DNA of 64,000 nt from Persephonella hydrogeniphila (lineage in GTDB: Bacteria > Aquificota > Aquificia > Aquificales > Hydrogenothermaceae). Location of the stretch: assembly GCF_900215515.1 (NCBI RefSeq), contig NZ_OBEI01000005.1, forward strand, positions 50,429-114,428. Reading direction: 5' to 3'. The first letter of the stretch is position 1; every line of letters begins with the position of its first letter. Made by a program: the position numbers and the translations under genes. Under the pieces are notes generated by a model. The model saw nothing but the letters and a program-made list of their open reading frames with translations. It ran no database searches and was not told where the DNA came from. This document shows, piece by piece, positions 26,396-34,162 of the stretch.

Positions 26396-26938
26396 ATGGG
26401 AGTTGCAGAAAAATACCTGCCTAAATATACATTAGAGGACTACAAACAGTGGGAAGGAGACTGGGAGCTAATCGAAGGGATTCCATACGCAATGGCTCCA
26501 TCTCCTTATGGTTCTCATCAGAAAATAGTCTTCGAAATAGGTCGTACAATAGCAAACCAGTTAAAAAATGATTGTAATAAAAAATGTTACGTGTATCCCG
26601 AGCTTGACTGGATTATTTCTGAGGATACTGTTCTTAGACCTGATCTAAGTATCCTGTGCAAAGATATTAAAGAGTACATAAAAGAGTCTCCTGAAATTGT
26701 TGTTGAAGTAGTATCCAAAAGCACATCCGTAAAAGATGAGTATCTGAAATTTGAGATTTACCAGAGAGAAAAAGTTCCGTTTTATATACTGGCTTATCCT
26801 GAGATTAAAAAGATAAGAGTATTTAGACTGGTAAACGGAAAATTTGATAAATACTTTGATGGAGATAGCGGGATTGTAGAGATAAGATTGAAAAATGAGT
26901 GTACAGTAAAAATAGATGTTTCTCAATTATTTGAGTAA
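26396..26938 (+). CDS. Uma2-family (DUF820) putative endonuclease
   Basis: 180 residues. PD-(D/E)xK-type fold: WELIEGIPYAMAPSPYGSHQ near the N-terminus, VLRPDLSI and PEIVVEVVSKST with the catalytic Asp, Glu and Lys-containing stretch, then KFEIYQREKVPFYILAYPE. Uma2 proteins are common in cyanobacteria and thermophiles, often in many copies. Their nuclease role is predicted from structure, not shown. Single gene with GGAG before its ATG, convergent with and overlapping the TlpA-like gene by 16 bases. Confidence 0.85.
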   Translation: MGVAEKYLPKYTLEDYKQWEGDWELIEGIPYAMAPSPYGSHQKIVFEIGRTIANQLKNDCNKKCYVYPELDWIISEDTVLRPDLSILCKDIKEYIKESPEIVVEVVSKSTSVKDEYLKFEIYQREKVPFYILAYPEIKKIRVFRLVNGKFDKYFDGDSGIVEIRLKNECTVKIDVSQLFE

Positions 26939-27405
26939 TTTTTCATCTTTTCCAAAGCCTGCTTCAAGAATTCCCTGAAGTTTTTTTCGGTAACAGCCCC
27001 ATATATAACAACTAATTTTTTACCTTCAGGAGTTATTATATATGTTGTTGGTGTTCCCGGAACAGGAAATCTGACAAAATTTTGTTTATGGGAGGGGTAT
27101 ATAGGGAAAACAGGATCGGATAAGTCTCCTTTATCTGAGTCTATAACTATCCCTATCAGCTGAAATTTGTCTTTAAATTGAGGTTCTTGAATAACCTTTT
27201 TCAGTACAGGTATCTCTTTCATGCAGGAAGAACAGGAATAAGCAAGAAAATTAACAACTATCAGTTTATCCTTTGGTAAAGGAACAGGATTTCCGTTTTT
27301 ATCAACAAGGATATATCTGTGAAGTTCTTTATCGCTGGTTTTTTCCTTCTCCTGACAGGATAAGAGTATGATAAAAATAGGGATAAAAATGAAAATGTAT
27401 CTCAT
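26923..27405 (-). CDS. TlpA/ResA-like thioredoxin lipoprotein
   Basis: 160 residues from the ATG at 27405, seven bases after AAAGGG; an upstream TTG at 27411 has no room for a site. Signal peptide with lipobox LLSC, then a thioredoxin fold with SCSSC (CxxC), as in ResA/TlpA/Sco-type periplasmic reductants, and the cis-proline motif GTPTTYII. It probably keeps periplasmic thiols (cytochrome c apoproteins or copper sites) reduced. Last gene of the cluster that begins at 30228. Confidence 0.87.
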   Translation of the reverse strand: MRYIFIFIPIFIILLSCQEKEKTSDKELHRYILVDKNGNPVPLPKDKLIVVNFLAYSCSSCMKEIPVLKKVIQEPQFKDKFQLIGIVIDSDKGDLSDPVFPIYPSHKQNFVRFPVPGTPTTYIITPEGKKLVVIYGAVTEKNFREFLKQALEKMKNYSNN

Positions 27406-27407
27406 CT

Positions 27408-27785
27408 TCAAACCCTTTCCTGAACTCTTAAGACCTTTCCAAAAAGCTCTAAGGCTTCAACAGCTTCCTTTGGAACTTTTGTTGTTCTTTCATCTTTCCC
27501 GTCTCTCAGAATAACTTTACCTTCCTCTTCTCCAAGATATTTGAAAAGCCCCCACTGTCCCTTTTCTCTGAAAAGTACAATATCTTCTTTAGAAGGATTT
27601 AAAGGGGGTATTTTGCCTATTAGAGTCCACAGATTTCTTATCTTTACCCAAAAGACATTCTCTTTAAAGTTTTCTACCTGTTCAACAAGCATCAAAGGAG
27701 TTTCAACTTCAGGAAGGTTATCCATTGTGTTTTCATCTATAAGCTCGTAAGCCTTTAAAAACACTGTAGGAATTCTTCTCTCCAT
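27408..27785 (-). CDS. Hypothetical protein with an S24/LexA-like C-terminal pattern
   Basis: 125 residues, soluble. The second half (KEDIVLFREKGQWGLFKYLGEE, VILRDG, ELFGKVLRVQER) resembles the strand pattern of S24/LexA peptidase-like domains, where the last strand reads like GKVVGVxR. No catalytic Ser/Lys pair is evident. I do not assign a function. It abuts the helical gene at 27786 with no gap and stops two bases before the TlpA-like start. Confidence 0.5.
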   Translation of the reverse strand: MERRIPTVFLKAYELIDENTMDNLPEVETPLMLVEQVENFKENVFWVKIRNLWTLIGKIPPLNPSKEDIVLFREKGQWGLFKYLGEEEGKVILRDGKDERTTKVPKEAVEALELFGKVLRVQERV

Positions 27786-28046
27786 TTACTCCTCACAGGT
27801 CTGAGCTTTTTTTAAAGGTATTAAAGCATTTCTTGTTTGTTCTTTAAGTATGTTTATGGACTGGGCTGTCATAAAAAAGGCATGTTCAAGGTTAACAAGG
27901 GCTGCCTGAAGATCTTTATCTTTTGTGTTTACCCTCAGTTCCCTCACCATCCTGTGAAGTTCATCTAAGCTTGTTCCAAGTTCATAAGATAGTGTAAAAG
28001 TCCTCATCACTATATCATCAACCTTTTGTCTTTCTTCCTTTGTCAT
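27786..28046 (-). CDS. Small helical hypothetical protein
   Basis: 86 residues, predicted to be almost wholly helical (VDDIVMRTFTLSYELG, LDELHRMVREL, LQAALVNLEHAFFMTA). A single Cys lies near the C-terminus (TCEE). No motif recognised. A strong site (AGGGGG) precedes the ATG, and the end touches the next gene directly, so the pair is probably co-translated. Confidence 0.6.
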   Translation of the reverse strand: MTKEERQKVDDIVMRTFTLSYELGTSLDELHRMVRELRVNTKDKDLQAALVNLEHAFFMTAQSINILKEQTRNALIPLKKAQTCEE

Positions 28047-28055
28047 TTTTTCCCC

Positions 28056-28346
28056 CTACTTTTTACTTCCACAAACATAACAGACTCCTGTTTCTGTTTT
28101 TGCCCAGTGTCTTGTACCTGCAGGCAGGTCTAATCTATCTCCAGCCCTAAGGAGTATCTCCCCTTCTTCAGTTCCCATCAGGATCTCTCCACTGTAAATC
28201 CATCTTACTTCCTGATATGGATGGGTATGCCAGTCATAGAAAGAGCCTGCTTCATCACACCATGTGAAAATATTCGTGTATCCTTCTTCTTCAAGCTGTC
28301 TGACTATTTTGTTTACTTCTGTTTCTCCGGTTTTTTCTACCTTCAT
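28056..28346 (-). CDS. Cupin-domain protein
   Basis: 96 residues from the ATG at 28346, which overlaps the previous stop in the usual ATGA way; a frame to 28367 would overlap by 25 bases. Cupin motif 1 is DWHTHPYQEVRWIYSGE and motif 2 is GDRLDLPAGTRHWAKTE, giving two His plus Glu and a further His as metal ligands. It ends in CYVCGSKK, a CxxC that is unusual for such small cupins. Role unknown; small cupins of this type often bind a metal or modify small metabolites. Confidence 0.82.
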   Translation of the reverse strand: MKVEKTGETEVNKIVRQLEEEGYTNIFTWCDEAGSFYDWHTHPYQEVRWIYSGEILMGTEEGEILLRAGDRLDLPAGTRHWAKTETGVCYVCGSKK

Positions 28347-28789
28347 CTCTTCCCTATAATACTCCATGTTTCATGGTCAATATTGTGGAGTATATATTCT
28401 GGAGCTTCCACTTCAATTACATATTTATTGTCTATTTTGATAGGATTTCCTTTTTCATCTGTCCTAAATCTTACTTCACCAGTTTTATGTCCTTTTTTGT
28501 AAAATTCAATGACATTTCCTTTATTTACAACTTCTGTAATACCGTGCATATTCATCTGACGGACTATTACGTCATCCACAAATGCTTTATCTGATATAGA
28601 AAATACCCTCTGTCCCGGTCTTTCGTGAAAATGCTTATCGTTAAGCCACACAAGAAAAGCAAAAATAATCACCGAACTGTCTATTATGGCAAGGGATACT
28701 GCATACTTTTTGTCTAATACAAAGAATGACACAATCGTAATCAGTGTAAAAGCTGCTATCCCTGCCAATATAAGCCTGCCCACCCTCAT
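28343..28789 (-). CDS. Hypothetical protein with two N-terminal membrane helices
   Basis: 148 residues. Two hydrophobic helices (about 6-26 and 31-49) are followed by a soluble domain with KHFHERPGQRVF and strand-rich segments (NVIEFYKKGHKTGEVRFRTDEKG). No known family recognised. It lies between lolA and the cupin gene, overlapping the latter by four bases. Confidence 0.6.
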   Translation of the reverse strand: MRVGRLILAGIAAFTLITIVSFFVLDKKYAVSLAIIDSSVIIFAFLVWLNDKHFHERPGQRVFSISDKAFVDDVIVRQMNMHGITEVVNKGNVIEFYKKGHKTGEVRFRTDEKGNPIKIDNKYVIEVEAPEYILHNIDHETWSIIGKR

Positions 28790-28797
28790 ATTATTCC

Positions 28798-29400
28798 TCA
28801 GTAGTATATTATCTCTACATCTTCTGGGATTTTAATATACAACTCTACAGGCTCTTTACTATAAACAAAATCATAAAAATTTATCTCCATTCTGTTTCCT
28901 TCTTTATCCCACACTATTATCTGTTTTACCGTAAGGTCTTTTTTTAGTATCATCTCGGTCTTTTTAATATCTGATTTTCCCTTTACGCTTAAAACAATAT
29001 CTATTAAGTCTCCTTTTCTTTTTTCTGTTTCTACTTTAAAAAGAGAACTTAAACCCTCCTCAGACATAAACGCTTTAAATATTTTTAACAGGAAAAATTG
29101 ATCCGTTAGAGAAGATTTCACAACCTGTTTATCTTCTGGTGTGTATATCGTAAGCTCGTTCTTATCAAGAAAATATATCTGTTTTATGGGTTTTTCATAA
29201 ATAATTTTTATCTGCTGATTTTTAGATATAAAAATTTTTCCTTCAAACTCCTCCGGTTGTTCCAGATCAGGCATATATGTTCTCTGTTTGAAATCTGCCT
29301 TTATAGAAGAAACTTCTTTAAGTTTTTCCTCAAGAGATTTCAGAACACCTCCAAAGGAAAAAGAGAAAAAAAGAAGAAAAACAACAAAAACTCTAATCAT
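28798..29400 (-). CDS. lolA: Outer-membrane lipoprotein carrier protein LolA
   Basis: 200 residues with a Sec signal (FLLFFSFSFGG). The mature start SLEEKLKEVSSIKADFKQRTY matches the LolA family, and later EGKIFISKNQQIKIIYEKP and DQFFLLKIF fit the beta-sheet core. It ferries lipoproteins through the periplasm from LolCDE to LolB or the outer membrane. GGAG precedes the ATG. Confirms a two-membrane envelope. Confidence 0.87.
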   Translation of the reverse strand: MIRVFVVFLLFFSFSFGGVLKSLEEKLKEVSSIKADFKQRTYMPDLEQPEEFEGKIFISKNQQIKIIYEKPIKQIYFLDKNELTIYTPEDKQVVKSSLTDQFFLLKIFKAFMSEEGLSSLFKVETEKRKGDLIDIVLSVKGKSDIKKTEMILKKDLTVKQIIVWDKEGNRMEINFYDFVYSKEPVELYIKIPEDVEIIYY

Positions 29401-29409
29401 ATATATCTC

Positions 29410-30228
29410 CTAATAAAGCCACATAGCCAATTTCTTTCTATATTCTTTCGTCAGAGGATTGCTCTCTCCTAAGAGATTAAAAATCGCAACCATCGATTTT
29501 CTTCCAGCCTCATCTTTGTATTTTTTGTTAAGCTGGACAACCTTCAGAAATTTTTCAAGGGCGTCTTTGTAGTTTTCCTGAAGAGCAAGACATGCTCCTT
29601 CTTTCAAGAGTTTATCAAGCTCATTTTCTGGCTCTAACTCTTCACACCATTTTTTAAATGTGATAAGTTCTTTTAATGCCTGTGCTTTTGAAAAGTACTC
29701 TTTGTGATATTCCTTTATAGAATCTAACAACTCTACAGCTTTGTCTAATCTTCCTTCTTTTATAAAAAACTGGGCTGCTTCCAATGCTATTTTTTTGTTC
29801 TCAGGATACTCCTGAAGAAGTTTTTCATATATCTCCTCTGCTTTTGACAGATTTCCTGCCATAAACTCCATTTTAGCTTCGTCCAATAACTTATCTGCTT
29901 CAGATTTTATATACTTTGACAGAATCTCCCTCAGTTTAGGTTCCGGCAGTGCTCCTACAAATCTGTCTACCTCTTTTCCATTAATAAAAATTCTTACGTC
30001 AGGTATGCCGCTGACTCCAAACTCCTGCGCTATATGAGGATTTTCATCAGTGTTTATCTTTGCAAGAACAAAACCATACTCTCCTGAAAGCTTTTCAAGA
30101 AGAGGTTTTAGCACCCTGCAGGGACCACACCATGGTGCCCAGAAATCTATAACAACAGGTCTTTCGTAAGATTTTTCAACAACTATCTCTTCAAAATTAT
30201 CATCTGTCACATCATATATCAGACCCAT
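29410..30228 (-). CDS. Thioredoxin-TPR protein (CnoX/YbbN-like)
   Basis: 272 residues. Residues 1-108 form a thioredoxin with FWAPWCGPCR, cis-proline GIPDVRIF and no signal peptide. Residues 110-272 form tetratricopeptide-type helical repeats (LLDEAKMEFMAGNLSKAEEI, YPENKKIALEAAQFF). This is the layout of the CnoX/YbbN co-chaperone, which protects proteins from oxidation and passes them to chaperones. The active CGPC is kept, whereas E. coli CnoX has lost it, so redox activity is likely. AAAGGAGG precedes the ATG. Confidence 0.88.
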   Translation of the reverse strand: MGLIYDVTDDNFEEIVVEKSYERPVVIDFWAPWCGPCRVLKPLLEKLSGEYGFVLAKINTDENPHIAQEFGVSGIPDVRIFINGKEVDRFVGALPEPKLREILSKYIKSEADKLLDEAKMEFMAGNLSKAEEIYEKLLQEYPENKKIALEAAQFFIKEGRLDKAVELLDSIKEYHKEYFSKAQALKELITFKKWCEELEPENELDKLLKEGACLALQENYKDALEKFLKVVQLNKKYKDEAGRKSMVAIFNLLGESNPLTKEYRKKLAMWLY

Positions 30229-30318
30229 TTTTACCTCCTTTATTAGTATTCGTATATATAGATAATATTATATCTTTAGTGATTTTTGCAAATAAAATAT
30301 GCGTAAAATATACTAAAA

Positions 30319-31260
30319 TTATGCCTTTGTTTTTACCTTTTCTTTAAGCTTGCAGACACTACATACATCTGTGAAAGAAGGTTCTCCACAGACTTTACAC
30401 AATCTTATCTCCTCTTTTTTTCTATCTTCATACTGCTTGAGAATAGGATACATCTTCTTCAGAAAATTTGTGTAAAACTGGAGTTTCGTACCGGGATGTT
30501 TTTCTTCAAGCTGTGAAAGTAGCTCTTTATACTCTATAGAAGAAGCTCCTTCTGAAAAAGGACACTCATACTCGATATACTCTATATTGTTAAAGAACGC
30601 ATACAGGGCAGACTCTTTTTCTGTTATCTTACACAGAGGCTTCACTTTTCTGATAAAACCATGTTCCTCCTTTAAAACAGGGTACTGCCTTCTTAAATAA
30701 TCCACATCCCAGTGGAGGGTATTCCCAAATAAAACAGCAGCTTCATCGTCAAGATTATGACCTGTTGCTATTATGCTGTATCCAAGCTGTTTTGCATATC
30801 TGTTCATATAATATCTTTTTACGGTTCCACAGGCTGAACATGCAGGTCTATTTGTTGCCCTGTCCAAAACAGGAATTGGTGCGATTTCTTCTTTTAAGGA
30901 AACTATATGCAATGGTCTTTCAACTCTTTCAGAAAAAAAGATAGCCAGCCTTTTACTGTCTTCAGAGTACTCGGGAATTCCAAGATCTATATAAAATCCA
31001 TCAGCCTCATATCCTAATTTTATTAAAGCATTCCAGAGGGCAAGACTGTCTTTTCCCCCAGAAACGGCAACAAGTATCTTATCTTTCTTCGAGAACATTT
31101 TAAACTCTTTAACTGTTTTTTCAACTCTTTTTTCAAACCACTCTACAAAATGATTTTTACACAGAGCAAGCCTGTGATGAGGTAAAAAAACAACAGCTTT
31201 TTCTTTTTTACCTTTTGCTTTACATACAGTACATCTGCTTCCTTTTTTTAGCTTTGTCAT
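30319..31260 (-). CDS. ttuA: tRNA-5-methyluridine(54) 2-sulfurtransferase TtuA
   Basis: 313 residues. N-terminal zinc finger (CTVC and later ALCKNH), a PP-loop ATPase (VAVSGGKDSL), ATGHNLDDEA, the catalytic/cluster cysteines in RPACSACGTVKR and ECPFSEG, and a C-terminal zinc finger (LCKVCGEP, CSVCKLKEK). This is the TtuA/TtcA-type layout of group II 2-thiolation enzymes with a [4Fe-4S] cluster. It makes s2T54 in the tRNA T loop, which raises melting temperature and is typical of thermophiles. Sulfur would come from the ubiquitin-like carrier encoded at 32366. Confidence 0.88.
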   Translation of the reverse strand: MTKLKKGSRCTVCKAKGKKEKAVVFLPHHRLALCKNHFVEWFEKRVEKTVKEFKMFSKKDKILVAVSGGKDSLALWNALIKLGYEADGFYIDLGIPEYSEDSKRLAIFFSERVERPLHIVSLKEEIAPIPVLDRATNRPACSACGTVKRYYMNRYAKQLGYSIIATGHNLDDEAAVLFGNTLHWDVDYLRRQYPVLKEEHGFIRKVKPLCKITEKESALYAFFNNIEYIEYECPFSEGASSIEYKELLSQLEEKHPGTKLQFYTNFLKKMYPILKQYEDRKKEEIRLCKVCGEPSFTDVCSVCKLKEKVKTKA

Positions 31261-31327
31261 TTTATCTCCTGAAATTTTTTTAAGAACAAATAATAATTAT
31301 ATCCTCTTAAGATTTTTTCAAAGGATT

Positions 31328-32281
31328 TTAGACGGTAAAGTCTACTTTTGATAAAAATCCTTGATTTAGATCTTCTGTTATATAGATACCCGATTGAGAT
31401 AGTACTCCATTGTCATACATAAATGGTGTTTTTAGATGTTTCAGATAAATAGCTCCAATATTTTTTTCTTTAAGGGAATATATTTTGTCTTCATTCTTGT
31501 TTTTAACCCATACACCAAGCTTATCAAATATACTATCATTCTCGTCTATCCAGCTGTTTTTATCCTCATCATAAACAGACAGCTCTTTAAATCCATCTCC
31601 TGTTGTAGCCCCAAAGAGTTCTTCACCGTTATCTATTCTTCCATTTTTGTTTTTATCAAAAACAAGAAATCCTCTTCCATAGTTAAGCAAAGGTATTCTT
31701 TCTTTTTCACCATCACTATCTATATCAAAATCAAATTTCATATCAGAAAGAATGTCAGAAAAGTTTCCGTCAAAATTTACAATAAGAGGATCTATTAAAG
31801 CTTTATCCCCAAACTTTAGATTTATATCTGTCATTTTTAGGCTCTGTTTGCTTATCTCAAAGAAAATATCAAATTTTATCTGCTTTCCATCCTGTGTTTT
31901 TATAAAACCGTTTGCTCTGAATCTTACCATTTCATAAGAATAATTAAAAGATTTAATATCTAACTCTCCTGCAGTTTGTGGAATTTCAGGTACATCAGGG
32001 TTGAAACTTTTTTGCTCTAATTCAGAAAGGGAAACTATTTTTATTTTTTTACCTGTTATTTTTTCTATCAAAAGACGGATTATCTCCTGCTTTAACTCTT
32101 CAGCCGTTTTTGAGTTTTGGGAGATATTTATCTCATAGCTATCTAATTTTATAAGTTTAATAGATAGATTCAGATTTGAGTGGTTTTGTGAGTTTATTAT
32201 TCTTAATGAAACTGTCTGGTATGAAAAATTTACACTATTGCTTTTTGAATACATTCCGATATCGTAATCCTGAATTTTCAT
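31328..32281 (-). CDS. Protein with EF-hand-like calcium-binding repeats
   Basis: 317 residues, no clear signal peptide. The C-terminal half has a row of Asp-rich loops: DFDIDSDGEKE, DKNKNGRIDNGEELFG, YDEDKNSWIDENDSIFDKL and NKNEDKIYSL, spaced like EF-hand or dockerin loops. The GATTGDGFKEL segment is shared with large bacterial calcium-binding proteins. The N-terminal half is strand-rich and not recognised. It could be secreted by a non-Sec route or act inside the cell as a calcium sensor. Lies between ttuA and the ttuB-like gene on the same strand. Confidence 0.7.
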   Translation of the reverse strand: MKIQDYDIGMYSKSNSVNFSYQTVSLRIINSQNHSNLNLSIKLIKLDSYEINISQNSKTAEELKQEIIRLLIEKITGKKIKIVSLSELEQKSFNPDVPEIPQTAGELDIKSFNYSYEMVRFRANGFIKTQDGKQIKFDIFFEISKQSLKMTDINLKFGDKALIDPLIVNFDGNFSDILSDMKFDFDIDSDGEKERIPLLNYGRGFLVFDKNKNGRIDNGEELFGATTGDGFKELSVYDEDKNSWIDENDSIFDKLGVWVKNKNEDKIYSLKEKNIGAIYLKHLKTPFMYDNGVLSQSGIYITEDLNQGFLSKVDFTV

Positions 32282-32365
32282 GGCATATACCTGTCTGCAG
32301 GATTTTGATCTTATTATCGGAATGGAAGTTTATTTTTTTAGAAAAATCTGTTATATTTCAACAAC

Positions 32366-32569
32366 TTATCCACCTGATATAGCATTTACAACTTTTATCT
32401 CATCCTGAGGAGTTACGATCTCATCTTCTGAAGCCAGTTCTCCGTTTTTAGCGACAAAGGCATGCTCAGGAGACAAACCAAGAGCTTTCAAAATATCCAG
32501 AGCTGTTACTCTTTCTTTATCAAACTCTAATGTCTGCTCTTTTCCTCTGTATTTTACTTTTATCTTCAT
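32366..32569 (-). CDS. ttuB: Ubiquitin-like sulfur carrier (TtuB/ThiS/MoaD type)
   Basis: 67 residues, beta-grasp fold, ending in AISGG. The terminal Gly-Gly is adenylated by an E1-like enzyme and converted to thiocarboxylate in this family. ThiS and MoaD look alike, so the symbol is by context: ttuA lies 1.1 kb downstream on the same strand and no thi or moa gene is near. VTALDILKALGLSPEHAFVAKNG is the family's central stretch. Confidence 0.72.
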   Translation of the reverse strand: MKIKVKYRGKEQTLEFDKERVTALDILKALGLSPEHAFVAKNGELASEDEIVTPQDEIKVVNAISGG

Positions 32570-32578
32570 TTTCTTTAC

Positions 32579-32989
32579 TTACCTCATCAGGTAGTCCCTG
32601 AGTATTTTTGCATGGTCAAAAACAAGTTTATCAAATGGTATATCTTCAATCTTAAAAACTCTTACTTCTTTTGCATCGCTCTGGGCTTTTGGACTTCCGT
32701 ATGCTTTACAAACAAAAGCTATAGAAACAGTATGAAATCTGGGATCCCTTTTGGGATCCGAGTAAACACCAAGGAGTCTGATTATCTCGACATCCAGATC
32801 TGTTTCTTCTTTCATCTCTCTGACAAGTGCATTTTCAACACTTTCTCCAATCTCAACAAATCCCCCAGGAATAGCAAGACCAAGAGGCGGATTTTTTCTC
32901 TCTATCAAAACAATACCCTGAAAGTTCTCATTACTATCAAACAGCTGGATTATTCCATCTACAGCAACAAAAGGTGTCTTTATAGACAT
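32579..32989 (-). CDS. Nudix hydrolase
   Basis: 136 residues. The Nudix box begins GGFVEIGES and continues [11 protein letters not shown], fitting Gx5Ex7REUxEExGU with Asp for the last Gly. The start shares one base with the preceding regulator's stop (TAATG). ADP-ribose-type substrates are typical for proteins this size with PxRD-like insertion; the region [16 protein letters not shown] supports ADP-ribose/NADH-class preference. Exact substrate unproven. Confidence 0.88.
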   Translation of the reverse strand: MSIKTPFVAVDGIIQLFDSNENFQGIVLIERKNPPLGLAIPGGFVEIGESVENALVREMKEETDLDVEIIRLLGVYSDPKRDPRFHTVSIAFVCKAYGSPKAQSDAKEVRVFKIEDIPFDKLVFDHAKILRDYLMR

Positions 32990-33618
32990 TACTCTACCAG
33001 TATTTCTTCTATTTTTTCCTTATTTATTTTAACAACTGTTCTTTCAATGATAAGTCCTTCTCTTTTCATCTCTTTAAGTGTTCTTGAAAATGTTTCAGGG
33101 GTTATATTCAAAATAGACGCTATTTTATTTTTATTAAGCTTAAAAAACAGATCCTCATGCTCCTTTAAAAATTTTGCTATTTTTTTTCTTACATTTTTCT
33201 CAACAAGGTTTTCACAGTACTCGTAATTTTTTTGTATTTTGTCTGCCATATAGATAAGCATCTCATAAGAAAGATTTGCATTTGAACGGATAAAACTAAT
33301 AAATTCATTTGCCCTGAATTTTAAGACTTCTCCATCTGTTTCCATCTCTGCAGAGAAGGGGTATCTTATATTTTTTAGCGATGCAAACTCTCCGACAAAA
33401 GCTTTTGGCAGGATATAGTTGATTGTTATCTCTTTACCGTTATTCAGCGTTGTTTTAAAGAGCTTTACAATCCCATTAATCAGATAGTAAACATACTCCG
33501 GTTCATCTCCTTCAAAAAAAAGAACATCCCCCTTTTTCTTTTCTTCTGTATAGGAAATCTCTTCTAAGAACTTTATTTCCTCAGCGTCTGCTGAAGGAAA
33601 TATCTTTTTGATATTCAT
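32989..33618 (-). CDS. Crp/Fnr-family regulator, FNR-type DNA specificity, no Fe-S cysteines
   Basis: 209 residues from the ATG at 33618, nine bases after GGAGGG; a frame to 33705 is open but would run almost into the FNR box. N-terminal cyclic-nucleotide-like beta barrel ([25 protein letters not shown]), long helix, C-terminal winged helix. The recognition helix reads TPETFSRTL, with Glu175, Ser178 and Arg179 matching FNR's contacts to TTGAT. The N-terminal cysteine cluster of FNR is missing (only Cys135 remains), as in DNR/NNR-type NO sensors. It probably governs the divergent nos operon and the copper genes at 40803-43642 through the boxes listed here. Confidence 0.88.
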   Translation of the reverse strand: MNIKKIFPSADAEEIKFLEEISYTEEKKKGDVLFFEGDEPEYVYYLINGIVKLFKTTLNNGKEITINYILPKAFVGEFASLKNIRYPFSAEMETDGEVLKFRANEFISFIRSNANLSYEMLIYMADKIQKNYEYCENLVEKNVRKKIAKFLKEHEDLFFKLNKNKIASILNITPETFSRTLKEMKREGLIIERTVVKINKEKIEEILVE

Positions 33619-33708
33619 CGGTGTATACCCTCCATTCCTGCGGGTGTTATTTTCTTTGAAAAATCTTATGACATTTTTGAAAGTTACATTATTAATCTGA
33701 ATCAATCC

Positions 33709-33722
33709 TTGATATCTGTCAA
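33709..33722. promoter_or_regulatory. FNR-type box between regulator and nos operon
   Basis: TTGATATCTGTCAA matches TTGAT-N4-ATCAA at nine of ten positions. A class II arrangement (centre at -41.5) would place the nos start near 33757, about 28 bases before the cytochrome ATG. It also lies 90 bases upstream of the regulator's own ATG, so autoregulation is possible. Confidence 0.7.
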
Positions 33723-33784
33723 TGCAAAAAGGGTTTACAATTACTAACTTTGTTTATGAATTAGTTGATAATGGAGGTATAACT

Positions 33785-34147
33785 ATGAGAAAAATCCTGA
33801 TATCTTTAGCGACAGCAGGTTTTGTAGCAACAGGAGCTTTTGCAGGAGATGTAGCAAAACAGGTTGATGAACTTGCCCACAAATATGGATGTAGCGGATG
33901 TCATTCAGTAGATAAGGTTGTAGCAGGACCCCCATATAGAGTAATTGCAAAAGAGTATAAAGGAAAACCCAATGCAAAAGAAACACTTGTCAAAAGTATT
34001 CTCAGTGGTTCTATGATGAAATGGCAAGCTAAAGCTAAAAAATACGGAATAAAAATAAAAATGGCTTATATGCCTGCCCAACACGGAGTAAACAAAGAAA
34101 AAGCTGAAAAAATTGTTGATCTTATTCTCAAATTAGAAACCAAATAA
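33785..34147 (+). CDS. Periplasmic class I c-type cytochrome preceding nosZ
   Basis: 120 residues from the ATG at 33785, following GGAGG at 33774-33778; a longer frame from 33722 starts inside the regulatory region. Sec signal ending AFAG. Heme is bound at CSGCH and the distal Met is probably in YMPAQ. Resembles c551/c552-type electron carriers. It is the first gene of the nos transcript and is a likely electron donor to N2O reductase, playing the part that NosC-type cytochromes play in other clade II clusters. Confidence 0.9.
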   Translation: MRKILISLATAGFVATGAFAGDVAKQVDELAHKYGCSGCHSVDKVVAGPPYRVIAKEYKGKPNAKETLVKSILSGSMMKWQAKAKKYGIKIKMAYMPAQHGVNKEKAEKIVDLILKLETK

Positions 34148-34162
34148 AAGGAGGGAAGAGTT

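Noticed and set aside
32612..33226. 204-codon open frame antisense to the Nudix and Crp/Fnr genes
   Set aside because: Both opposite genes have clear conserved motifs; this frame is a shadow.
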